Source: Salinibaculum sp. SYNS191 (GTDB lineage Archaea > Halobacteriota > Halobacteria > Halobacteriales > Haloarculaceae). Taken from it: a DNA stretch of 64,000 bases. Each line of letters starts with the position of its first letter. The first letter of the stretch is position 1. Below are positions 53,997 through 62,298 of this stretch, piece by piece. Both the position numbers and the translations under genes were made by a program. The notes beneath the pieces were generated by a model. It was not told the origin of the DNA, did not search any database, and saw only the letters and a list, made by a program, of their open reading frames with translations. The stretch spans positions 3,038,001 to 3,102,000 of the forward strand of contig NZ_CP147838.1 in NCBI RefSeq assembly GCF_037338445.1. The letters are read 5' to 3'.

Positions 53997-54773
53997 ATGG
54001 CAAGCCTGTTCGACCTGAGCGGAAAGGTCGCGCTCGTAACCGGCGGTGCCGGTCTGCTCGGCCGCGCGCTTTCTGAGGGACTCGCTGAACACGACGCCTC
54101 GGTGGTAATCGGCGATACAGCCGTTCAAGCTGGATCTGCGTTGGCAAGTGATCTTGGTTCCGACGCCGAGTTCCGAGAGTTGGATATCACGTCGGAGAAG
54201 TCAATCAAAAGAACGATTCAGGACGTTCACGAGACTTACGATGGAATCGACGTTCTTGTCAACAGTGCTTACCCCCGAACTGATACGTACGGACAGCGGT
54301 ACGAAGAGGTGACGTTTGATAACTGGCGACAGAACCTCGATATGCACCTTGACGGGTACTTCTTTACCTCCTATACCGTCTCGAAGCTGATGATGACGGA
54401 CGGCAATGGTGGGAGCATTATCAACATCGGATCGACGTACGGCACTCAAGCGCCGGATTTCTCTATCTACGAAGGGACAGACATGACGAGTCCAGTCGAG
54501 TATGCAGGTATCAAGGGGGGCGTCATCAACCTCACGCGATATCTCGCCTCGTATCTCGGGAAGTTCGGAATCCGTGCAAACGCACTGAGTCCAGGTGGGA
54601 TTTTCAACGACCAGGCTCAGCGCTTCGTCGAGGAGTACAAGCGCCGGACGCCGCTCGGTCGGATGGCTGAACCCGAGGATTTCAAAGGCCCCATTATATT
54701 TCTGGCGTCGGACGCATCCAGATACGTAACGGGTCACAATCTCCTTGTCGACGGCGGATGGACTATCTGTTAG
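53997..54773 (+). CDS. SDR oxidoreductase (PtmA-like)
   Basis: 258 residues, classical SDR. The NAD(P)-binding motif is VTGGAGLLGRAL near residue 15, followed by NSAYPRTDTYG and IINIGSTYG. The catalytic region reads YEGTDMTSPVEYAGIKGG, with Tyr and Lys four apart (YAGIK), and the tail FLASDASRYVTGHNLLVDGGWT is typical. The wording around STYGTQAPDFSIYEG resembles PtmA, an SDR found with ptmB in nonulosonic-acid and flagellin-glycosylation loci. The substrate is inferred to be a precursor sugar. The CMP-NulO synthetase gene follows 70 bases downstream. Confidence 0.85.
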   Translation: MASLFDLSGKVALVTGGAGLLGRALSEGLAEHDASVVIGDTAVQAGSALASDLGSDAEFRELDITSEKSIKRTIQDVHETYDGIDVLVNSAYPRTDTYGQRYEEVTFDNWRQNLDMHLDGYFFTSYTVSKLMMTDGNGGSIINIGSTYGTQAPDFSIYEGTDMTSPVEYAGIKGGVINLTRYLASYLGKFGIRANALSPGGIFNDQAQRFVEEYKRRTPLGRMAEPEDFKGPIIFLASDASRYVTGHNLLVDGGWTIC

Positions 54774-54843
54774 TCATCCCGAGGTCAGGAGAGCATGACT
54801 AAGTGCCCCCCTTCTTTTTTTGAGAGTCCCGTAGTGTTACAGT

Positions 54844-55542
54844 ATGAGTAATGCAGAGCGCGTCGTAGCGGCCATTCCTGCACGTGGAGGAAGCAAGTCG
54901 GTGCGACGAAAGAACGTCCGCGAGGTCGGCGGAAAGCCACTTCTGGCCTGGTCGATCGAGGTCGCAATCGAAACAGACGCAATCGGGCGAACGATTGTGT
55001 CGACGGATAGTGACGAGATTGCAGCCGTCGCAAAAGAGTACGGGGCAGAGGTCTCTGAGCGCCCTGCTCGGCTGGCAGCCGACGACGCGTTGGTTATCGA
55101 CACGCTCAGAGACCTCATCAAGAAACTTCGGCGCGATGGCGAACAAGCGAAGTATATGGCGATGCTGGAACCGACGTGTCCGTTTCGCGCCCCCAAGGAT
55201 GTCCAGTCGGCTCTTGACCTGCTCATGAAAGAGAACTTCGATTCGGTTGCCAGCTTCACGGACGCAAAACTCAATCCGCACCGAGCTTGGACTATCGAAG
55301 ATAATCAGCCGCGGACGGTCACCGACGCCGCAAGTCCCTGGCAACCGCGGCAGGCGTTGCCCGAGGCGTATGAACTGAATGGCGGCGTGTACGCGTTCGT
55401 CATGGACGCGCTCCCCGACAGCGGACCGGCTTTATTGTTTGGCCACTCTGGGGCGATCACAATGCCGCCCGAGCGTTCTGTGGATATTGACCAACCTCTT
55501 GACCTCGAATTCGCTCGCCTGATCGCCGACAGACGTCATTGA
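54844..55542 (+). CDS. neuA: CMP-nonulosonic acid synthetase (acylneuraminate cytidylyltransferase)
   Basis: 232 residues, the usual length. The nucleotide-binding motif AAIPARGGSKSVRRKNVREVG is near residues 8-28. It is followed by STDSDEIAAVAKEYGAE, RPARLAADDALVID and LEPTCPFRAPKDV, all hallmarks of NeuA/PtmB. The enzyme activates a nine-carbon sugar with CTP for transfer onto a glycan. Which nonulosonic acid is used (sialic, legionaminic or pseudaminic type) cannot be read from it. With NeuB and NeuC 5-7 kb downstream the pathway core is present. Confidence 0.9.
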   Translation: MSNAERVVAAIPARGGSKSVRRKNVREVGGKPLLAWSIEVAIETDAIGRTIVSTDSDEIAAVAKEYGAEVSERPARLAADDALVIDTLRDLIKKLRRDGEQAKYMAMLEPTCPFRAPKDVQSALDLLMKENFDSVASFTDAKLNPHRAWTIEDNQPRTVTDAASPWQPRQALPEAYELNGGVYAFVMDALPDSGPALLFGHSGAITMPPERSVDIDQPLDLEFARLIADRRH

Positions 55543-55579
55543 CCCAGTCATTTATGTGAAATCAAGGCCATGCTCCGCC

Positions 55580-56341
55580 ATGGCGGAACCACTCGTACTG
55601 ACAGGGGCGAGTAGCGGAATCGGTCGCTCGCTTGCACATCATCTCGCTGATGAGTACCACGTTATCGCCCTTTCTCGCCGAATCGAACGAATGGAAGCAG
55701 CCTTCGACGAGAACCCCGACGTCACGCCGTATGCACTTGATCTCCAGAAATTCGACACTATCCGGAATCGGATGGCCGAGATCCGGGAAACACACGGTGA
55801 TCCGCTGTATCTCATCAACAACGCTGGTATCAACATCAGTGCGGAGATTGCCCACCTTGATCCTAAAGAAGTGCTCCGCTCGATGCGGGTTAACGCGCTC
55901 GCACCCATTGTGCTCTTCCAAGAGGTCCTTCCCGGCATGGCAGACGCGGGGTTTGGGCGTGTCATCAACGTTACCTCTGGAGCGCCGCTGAACTGTCCGG
56001 AGGGCGCTGGGCCATATAGCAGTTCAAAAGGGGCACTCAACAGCCTGACCGTGACGGCGGCAGCGGAGTGGGAAGATGAAAACATCAAGATCAACCTGAT
56101 GAGCCCCGGCCCGTGTCGAACGGAGATGGCGCCGGAGGGGCCGCTCGATCCCGCCGCGTGCCATCCTACTGTCGATTACCTCCTCTCCATAGACGAGGAC
56201 GGTCCAACTGGGCGGTTCTTTTGGCTCGGCTACGAAGTCCCGTTGTTCCCCGAATTAGGCGACGTCCAGTGGATGGAAGGGATCGGAAGTGAGCAGATGA
56301 CGCGTGTACTCGACAGGGAGCCCTACCGACCCAAGCCATGA
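55580..56341 (+). CDS. SDR oxidoreductase
   Basis: The start is taken at the ATG at 55580 (MAEPLVLTGASSGIGRSLA); a GTG eight codons upstream is in frame. 253 residues. The cofactor motif is TGASSGIG, the active site NNAGINISAEI and YSSSKGALN (Tyr-x3-Lys), with the usual NLMSPGPCRTEMA. It is a classical SDR with probable ketoreductase activity on a sugar. It overlaps the Gfo/Idh gene by 4 bases, so the pair should work on successive steps, presumably on a sugar destined for the nonulosonic acid or its glycan. Confidence 0.85.
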   Translation: MAEPLVLTGASSGIGRSLAHHLADEYHVIALSRRIERMEAAFDENPDVTPYALDLQKFDTIRNRMAEIRETHGDPLYLINNAGINISAEIAHLDPKEVLRSMRVNALAPIVLFQEVLPGMADAGFGRVINVTSGAPLNCPEGAGPYSSSKGALNSLTVTAAAEWEDENIKINLMSPGPCRTEMAPEGPLDPAACHPTVDYLLSIDEDGPTGRFFWLGYEVPLFPELGDVQWMEGIGSEQMTRVLDREPYRPKP

Positions 56342-57273
56342 GCCAGGATGATCTTCGGTTGGGCGTTATCGGAATCAGTAAGGGGAATGGCCACCCGTAC
56401 TCGTTCGCTTCAATCGTCAACGGCTATTCGGCCGATGGCTTCGCCGAATCGGAGTGGGAAGTCATCCTCGATTATCTTGAGGAGCGCGATCCGGCGGAGT
56501 TTGGGTTCTGCAACGTCGAAGTCAGCCACGCTTGGACCCAGGATCCAGAAGAAACAGAAAAACTCCGTGCTGCCGCCAAGATTCCACATACAGTCGACAA
56601 TCCTGAGAGATTGATTGACCTCGAGTTAGACGGGATATTACTCCTCCGAGACGACTATGAAACTCACCTTGACTTCGCCCGGCCATTCCTTGACGCCGAT
56701 ACCCCTGTGTTCATTGACAAACCCCTGACGATGGATGTAGAGGAGCTCGCAGCGTTCGAGCCAGCGCTCCGGAGTGGTCAGCTGATGTCCTGCTCCGGGC
56801 TGCGGTACGCGCGTGAACTCGACGATGCACGGAGTGATCTTGCAGCCTACGGCGACTTAAGAGCTGTTCGTGGAAGTGTTGTCTTCGACTGGACGCACTA
56901 TGGTATTCACGTCCTCGAGGCAATCCTCTCGGTCGTCGACGCCCAACCAACAGCGGTTTTCTCAACGCCGTCAGATCACGAATCACTGACCATTGAGACC
57001 GACGCGGCCTATTCGATTCAGATCGACGCCCTGGGAGATGCACCCGTCGTGTTCGACATCGATATTTATGGTTCGGAGAAGACGACAAGACACGAACTCA
57101 CCGATAACTTTCAGGCATTCAGGCGGACACTCTATCATTTCATCCAGAGTATTCGAACCAAATCCCCGGCTATCCCACCGGAAGAGACACTGACTGTCAT
57201 CCGAACGCTTATCGCTGGTCGACGGGCCCACGTTTCTGACGAAGTTATCAAAATAAGTACTGTCGACCTCTGA
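56338..57273 (+). CDS. Gfo/Idh/MocA-like oxidoreductase
   Basis: 311 residues. The N-terminal Rossmann region LGVIGISKGNGHPYSF and later VFIDKPLTMDVEELA (the EKP-like IDKP motif) are typical of the family. The C-terminal part (VVFDWTHYGIHVLEAILSVV) holds a His expected near the sugar site. These enzymes oxidise or reduce sugars or sugar nucleotides with NAD(P). Coupled by a 4-base overlap to the SDR. Oxidoreductases of this kind flank ptmA/ptmB in bacteria, again pointing to synthesis of an unusual nine-carbon or amino sugar. Confidence 0.82.
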   Translation: MSQDDLRLGVIGISKGNGHPYSFASIVNGYSADGFAESEWEVILDYLEERDPAEFGFCNVEVSHAWTQDPEETEKLRAAAKIPHTVDNPERLIDLELDGILLLRDDYETHLDFARPFLDADTPVFIDKPLTMDVEELAAFEPALRSGQLMSCSGLRYARELDDARSDLAAYGDLRAVRGSVVFDWTHYGIHVLEAILSVVDAQPTAVFSTPSDHESLTIETDAAYSIQIDALGDAPVVFDIDIYGSEKTTRHELTDNFQAFRRTLYHFIQSIRTKSPAIPPEETLTVIRTLIAGRRAHVSDEVIKISTVDL

Positions 57274-57354
57274 AGTCCTATTACAAATTGTTACCTCGTT
57301 GAGGCGGGCAGACAGCGTGAGTGACTTTCAGAGTTTCGCGCGACTTGGCGAATA

Positions 57355-58221
57355 TCAATATCTCTCTTCAGGCGGTGTCAGGGAGTCCGCGCTAGCGAAC
57401 GCAACTTGATTGAGATCCATCGGCCAGACGGCTAACGGATCGTTGGTTCCATCCTTGCTGAAGGGTTCTTTGAGGATTTTGTGCTGTTCTTGGACCGTGA
57501 AACCTCGTTCGCTGAGAAGCGAGTCGAGTTCGGGACGCGGGTACATCCCGGGGTAATCGTCGAGGATGTCTCGAATGTAGAATCCGCCGGCTGTGAGTCG
57601 CGTTACCTCAGTCAACACATTCTCGAGCTGGTTGTCGTCGAATAGTTCCAAGAACCCGATCATGAGGCCGTAGTCGAAGTAATCGTCATCGTACATGACA
57701 CCATCCAGAATGTCTGCCTGTTCGAACCGCATCGTGATAGCATCGTGAGGCGATTGGGTGTGAGAGCGGGCGTTGCTGAGGCGGGATTCGTTGATATCAA
57801 CTCCGACAATCTCAATCGGAAAGCCGTCGTACCCTGCCCGCAACCAGTTTCCAGCGATGTGATCCGCGACGCGCTGCGTGAGGTCGCCGTCCCCACATCC
57901 GAAGTCAACGATTCTTGAGACGCCCGGCGCGCTGAACCGGTTCCACCCGACTGGGGGGTGGAACCACGCTTTTCTACACTTGAGATATTCCCACTTTGTC
58001 CGGTCAATCGGACGTTCGACTGTTCGGTGATATGATTGAGGGTTGTTGACGGCTTCCTCAGATTGGTTTTGGATGTATACCTGACGCGCTCGGCAGTGGT
58101 AATCGTTGTTCCACCGGCTCTGTTCTTTTTCTTCAGAGAAATCGTCGATGGCCGCGTGTGGGTTCTCGACCATTCCCCAGTTGGTGATCGCCTCAAAGTC
58201 CTCTGGTTGTGGAATACGCAT
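57355..58221 (-). CDS. Class I SAM-dependent methyltransferase
   Basis: The start is taken at the ATG at 58221; a TTG one codon upstream is the alternative. 288 residues. The SAM motif is VDFGCGDGDLTQRVADHI, with VDINESRLSNARS as the acidic loop, and YFDYGLMIGFLELFDDNQL follows. It is convergent with the Gfo/Idh gene, 81 bases away. In this place it could methylate the nonulosonic acid or another sugar. A Trp-rich N-terminal section (residues about 10-90) is unlike the other methyltransferase at 10493. Confidence 0.8.
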   Translation of the reverse strand: MRIPQPEDFEAITNWGMVENPHAAIDDFSEEKEQSRWNNDYHCRARQVYIQNQSEEAVNNPQSYHRTVERPIDRTKWEYLKCRKAWFHPPVGWNRFSAPGVSRIVDFGCGDGDLTQRVADHIAGNWLRAGYDGFPIEIVGVDINESRLSNARSHTQSPHDAITMRFEQADILDGVMYDDDYFDYGLMIGFLELFDDNQLENVLTEVTRLTAGGFYIRDILDDYPGMYPRPELDSLLSERGFTVQEQHKILKEPFSKDGTNDPLAVWPMDLNQVAFASADSLTPPEERY

Positions 58222-58665
58222 CAATTATCCCCTTGGCGGGTTTTTGCAGGAGACAGCATTTTTGACGCACCGTGTTTGCCCGAAATGCACCGATTAACAT
58301 TAGTGTGTCGGCTAATCGAACACTACTTCCGAGCGATGTTATAGCCACGCACTCGAAGCAACCTGCACTGAAGAGTCGTCCTGCGTGGGCGACCCAGGAA
58401 CGAAAGGGGGTGTACCCAATGTACCAAGTACAAGCCCGAGAGCAAAGAGACATTAAAGATTGTTCTTGAACTTGTGCTGTGATCCTTCCGCTGAACAGGC
58501 GCAATACACAGCATTGGTGGAGGATGTTACTGATGCATTGCTCGTACCGCGACAGAGCTGATCTACAGATATCGTGCTGAAGGGCACATCGTACCTCAGT
58601 CAACAGGTTGTATCTCGTTTCAACGACAGAAAAGCCTCATAACCATTCCATCTGAGTTTTATACT
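58222..58665. other. Spacer, no intact gene
   Basis: 444 bases. A plus-strand stretch at about 58428-58480 (YKPESKETLKIVLELVL) looks protein-like but is broken at once by stops. The minus-strand frame through the region resembles nothing. Probably old IS residue, but the family cannot be named. Confidence 0.3.
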
Positions 58666-59862
58666 ATGGGCAATAGAATTCGAAACGTCCTCCTGTACGT
58701 TGACGACGCCGTTCGGTACGAAACGATAGTTGATGAACTGGCGTCACTCGGTCCAACGTACAAGACAGTCGCTGCATCGACGCATACCCCAACGTCCTTT
58801 GGTAGTATACTTACTGGCCTCTACCCCCCAGAGAACGGCATTTTGAGCTTCAAACACACTGCTCCATCAACGGTTCAGTCTGTCTTCGGCGGGAGAAGAC
58901 ACAACGTAACCATCGCGGAAGAAGGCGGTATGAATCACTCTATCGCCGACATATTTCGAAATCCACCACGTGAGTCAGTTGAAGCGGTGGAGCCTCCGTT
59001 TTTTCACATCGTTCGTCGTCCTGGCGGTCACGCGCCTTACAACGGGTTCGAGTGGGATACCTACGAGTACTGTGACCAAACTGCAGTCGAATATCTTCGG
59101 GAGATCTCTGACGAGCCAAAAAAAGCACGTGAGGACTACGCGAGGGGCGTCGAACGCTCTTTTGCCGAGTTCAAACGGGTTTTGGAGGTACTCGATGATC
59201 GAAATTTGAGGCATGAGACACTCGTCATCTATACAAGTGATCACGGGGAATTGCTCGGCGAGTATGGGTTCTTCGGACATACGCATCTCGCGACGCCAGA
59301 GATCGTCTATGTTCCGACAACGTTCATTCATCCAGATCTGGATGAAGGTCATATGGATTCCCTTTTACATCATATCGACCTGCTTCCCACTGCATCTGAA
59401 ATCCTTGATCAACCCCTCGACTGTGGGAGGATGCGAGGCAAGCCGTTTGGCAAGGGTCGAGAGCGAGGGTATAATCACTTCGAACACGTCCGCTACGGGG
59501 ATCTCCCCAACATAGTAGAACCTGCCATCGACCACATTGGCACCTTCGAACGCACAGTCCAGAGTATGTGGGACAAGCACGGCGGTCAGGTTTTCGTTGA
59601 GGGCGGATACTTCCCTACCTTGCTCGTCTACCTGGTTCTTCTGGTGCAGAGCCCTATTGGAAACCAACTCCTCCACAACGGTGGACTTAGGGATTTATTT
59701 CGACGCTTTGCGCCCGGTCATCAAACGTATGGGAAGCCAAATTTCGACCGCAATGATGCACGTGCCAGTATCGACACGCTATTCACTAGCAGGAGCGAGC
59801 AGAGCAATCGTGAATTAGATGACGAAACTGTGGAACGTCTCCAAGATATGGGGTATCTTTGA
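58666..59862 (+). CDS. AP-superfamily ('sulfatase-like') enzyme, Thr nucleophile
   Basis: 398 residues. Metal ligands are in LLYVDDAVRYET (Asp13/Asp14) and IYTSDHGELLGEYGFFGHTH. The nucleophile motif is TPTSFGSILTG at 41-51, so Thr41 stands in place of the sulfatase Cys or Ser. The end VERLQDMGYL is the same C-terminal signature as in three of the other AP-superfamily proteins here (RLEDLGYL, RLSDLGYR, HLKDLGYK). It sits directly before neuB, so it probably acts on the same glycan or its carrier. A phosphodiesterase or phospho-transfer role is inferred. Confidence 0.82.
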   Translation: MGNRIRNVLLYVDDAVRYETIVDELASLGPTYKTVAASTHTPTSFGSILTGLYPPENGILSFKHTAPSTVQSVFGGRRHNVTIAEEGGMNHSIADIFRNPPRESVEAVEPPFFHIVRRPGGHAPYNGFEWDTYEYCDQTAVEYLREISDEPKKAREDYARGVERSFAEFKRVLEVLDDRNLRHETLVIYTSDHGELLGEYGFFGHTHLATPEIVYVPTTFIHPDLDEGHMDSLLHHIDLLPTASEILDQPLDCGRMRGKPFGKGRERGYNHFEHVRYGDLPNIVEPAIDHIGTFERTVQSMWDKHGGQVFVEGGYFPTLLVYLVLLVQSPIGNQLLHNGGLRDLFRRFAPGHQTYGKPNFDRNDARASIDTLFTSRSEQSNRELDDETVERLQDMGYL

Positions 59863-60003
59863 TTTTTAATCTGTGTCCGCTTCAAAGCACCCAACAAATA
59901 TTCCCCCTGTCGGTTAATCTTATACAATTAGACAGTGCTAAAGACTCGAGTCACTCTCTTTGTTGGCTTCTTTGGTGCCAACTGTTATTAGTGGAAAGAA
60001 TAC

Positions 60004-61074
60004 ATGGAAGGAATGATGCACAACTCAGAGCCGTCATTACATATTGAGAGGAACAGTCTTGATGCGGACTCTGTGTACTTCATTGCTGAGGCTGGCGTCA
60101 ATCACAACGGCGATCTTGACCAAGCGCGTGAACTAATCGACGTTGCGCGAGGGAGCGGCGCAGACGCAGTGAAGTTTCAGACGTTCACCGCGAACCGGTT
60201 CGTCAGCAAGGGGGCGAAGACCGCCGACTATCAAAAAGCGAGTACCAATGTAGATTCGCAGTACGAACTGCTGCAGGAACACGAGTTGTCGAAGGATGAG
60301 TTCCAACTGCTACAAGAGTACGCTGAGAACCGCGGGATAACTTTTCTCTCAACCCCATTCGATCGGATAAGTGCTAACATTGTGAATGAGATGGGTGTCC
60401 CGGCAATTAAACTTGGGTCGGGGGAACTGACGAACCATCCGCTGTTACGCCACGTCGCTGAATTCGGCAAACCCATGATCGTTAGTACGGGGATGGGCAC
60501 AATGGGTGAAGTCGCTGACGCCGTCACCGCGATTCGGGAGACGAATTCAAATGTCGATCTGGCCCTTCTCCACTGTACGAGCATGTATCCGGCCGCTTCT
60601 TCGACGGTGAACCTCAGGGCGATGAATCGGATGGCTGAGAAATTCGACGTACCGGTTGGGTATTCGGATCACACGACACAGCTTACGACGCCGGGGTACG
60701 CCACAGCAGCCGGTGCGCTGATCGTCGAGAAACACTTCACGCTTGATCAGTCGCTTCCGGGTCCGGATCACCACGCGTCACTCGAACCTGCAGAATTAGA
60801 TCGGGCCGTGTCGCTTGCCCGTGAGGCAGCAATTGTCCGAGGCTCCCCGGAGAAGCGGCCGACGCCCGGCGAGGAAGAGATGAAGCGAGTCACGCGAAAA
60901 AGTCTACATGCGGCACGAGATCTTGCTACCGACACTACTCTCTCGCCAGATGACATTACGATCAAGCGTCCCGCCGACGGCATCTCGCCGGGAGAACTCC
61001 AGACAGCCATCGGTCGATCCCTTGCAACAGCAGTGAATCGTGACGAACCGATCACCGAGGAGGACCTCCAATGA
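60004..61074 (+). CDS. neuB: Nonulosonic acid synthase (NeuB/LegI family)
   Basis: 356 residues from the first ATG; ATGs at 60013 and 60016 are alternatives. The TIM-barrel domain shows IAEAGVNHNGDLDQA, AVKFQTF, STPFD and STGMGTMGE, then LHCTSMYPA and GYSDHT. The C-terminal antifreeze-like SAF domain (residues about 290-356) follows, with RKSLHAARDLATDTTLSPDDI. The enzyme condenses phosphoenolpyruvate with a six-carbon amino sugar to make a nine-carbon acid. Its ORF overlaps neuC by 4 bases. The precise substrate (ManNAc or a 2,4-diamino sugar) is open. Confidence 0.92.
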   Translation: MEGMMHNSEPSLHIERNSLDADSVYFIAEAGVNHNGDLDQARELIDVARGSGADAVKFQTFTANRFVSKGAKTADYQKASTNVDSQYELLQEHELSKDEFQLLQEYAENRGITFLSTPFDRISANIVNEMGVPAIKLGSGELTNHPLLRHVAEFGKPMIVSTGMGTMGEVADAVTAIRETNSNVDLALLHCTSMYPAASSTVNLRAMNRMAEKFDVPVGYSDHTTQLTTPGYATAAGALIVEKHFTLDQSLPGPDHHASLEPAELDRAVSLAREAAIVRGSPEKRPTPGEEEMKRVTRKSLHAARDLATDTTLSPDDITIKRPADGISPGELQTAIGRSLATAVNRDEPITEEDLQ

Positions 61075-62234
61075 GTGTCCGGCGAGTCACGGTCGTCACG
61101 GGTACAAGAGCTGAATATGGGCTCCTCAAATCCTCGATGGCAGCAATCAAAGCACACGATACACTGGAGTTGACTACGGTCGCCACTGGGATGCATCTTG
61201 ACCCTCGACACGGCTGTACTGTCGAAGACATCGAGGCTGATGGGTTCGACGTGTCGCAGCGCGTACACACTGAAATGGCCGGTGATTCGGGCCTGACAAT
61301 GGCGAAGGAACTCGGAGCTGGAATCAGTGGTCTCGCAGAGAGTTACGGGGATCTTGATCCTGATATCGTTCTCGTTCTCGGTGATCGTGACGAGGCATTC
61401 GCAGGCGGAGTCGCAGCAGCACATATGAACATCCCAGTCGCACACATACACGGCGGCGATGCGATGGAAGGTGCGATGATCGACGACAGTATTCGACATG
61501 CACTGACGAAGTTTGCCCATCTTCACTTCCCGGCCTCGGAACGAAGTCGCAATCGGATTCTCGAACTGGGCGAGGAGGACGCCCGAGTGACCTTAGTCGG
61601 AGCACCTGGACTTGACGCCATCAGAAAGAGAGAGTACACTGATCCGGACGCAGTTCTGGCGGAGCATGGGATCGATGCAGACCCCTCGCTCGTCCTCGTC
61701 GTCCAACACCCTGTCACGACGATGGCAGAGGAGGCTGGCAACCAGATGGCGGCCACGCTAGAAGCAGTCACATCCATTAAATCCGCTCCCGACATCGTCG
61801 TTGTCTACCCCAATTCTGATCCTGGCAGTCGGCGGATGATCGACGTAATTGATCGGTTCGAAGCGGAATCTTCGATTCTGACGTTCCCCAACCTCCCACG
61901 GCACGACTTTCTCGGTCTCATGGACGCCGCCGATACGATGGTCGGAAACTCGAGTAGCGGTATCATCGAAGCGCCCTCGCTCGACTTACCCGTGGTCGAT
62001 ATCGGCCCTCGACAGAACAGCCGTCAGCGATCGGCGAACACTGTCGAAGTGCCACACGAGATAGACGCGATTCGGAGCGCCGTACGCGACTGTCTCACCA
62101 ACGACGCACTACGTGAGCAGGTAGCCGTGTGTGAGAATCCCTATGACTACGGCGGCGCGGGCTCAAAGATCGCAGACCGCCTCGCGACAGTTGAGTTGAA
62201 CCCCTCTCTGCTCCGGAAGCGGCTGACCTATTAA
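61071..62234 (+). CDS. neuC: Hydrolysing UDP-HexNAc 2-epimerase (NeuC/LegG family)
   Basis: 387 residues. VVTGTRAEYGLLKS at the start, VLVLGDRDEAFAGG, VAHIHGGDAMEG and GNSSSGIIEAPSLDLPVVDIGPRQ are the family motifs. It converts a UDP-N-acetyl sugar to the free manno-configured amino sugar that NeuB needs. NeuB and NeuC are translationally coupled, which suggests a channelled supply. NeuC (from UDP-GlcNAc) and LegG (from a UDP-diamino sugar) cannot be told apart here. No LegB-type dehydratase or LegH-type acetyltransferase was seen in the window. Confidence 0.92.
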   Translation: MSVRRVTVVTGTRAEYGLLKSSMAAIKAHDTLELTTVATGMHLDPRHGCTVEDIEADGFDVSQRVHTEMAGDSGLTMAKELGAGISGLAESYGDLDPDIVLVLGDRDEAFAGGVAAAHMNIPVAHIHGGDAMEGAMIDDSIRHALTKFAHLHFPASERSRNRILELGEEDARVTLVGAPGLDAIRKREYTDPDAVLAEHGIDADPSLVLVVQHPVTTMAEEAGNQMAATLEAVTSIKSAPDIVVVYPNSDPGSRRMIDVIDRFEAESSILTFPNLPRHDFLGLMDAADTMVGNSSSGIIEAPSLDLPVVDIGPRQNSRQRSANTVEVPHEIDAIRSAVRDCLTNDALREQVAVCENPYDYGGAGSKIADRLATVELNPSLLRKRLTY

Positions 62235-62298
62235 AACAGATACCACTCAGATGTCGATGACTGCAGAGAAGCCTCATTTTTGTTCGGTCCTCTGTCTG

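Noticed and set aside
58193..58603. Minus-strand ORF of 136 codons
   Set aside because: It overlaps the start of the methyltransferase in another frame, is Cys- and Ser-rich unlike haloarchaeal proteins, and has no family resemblance.
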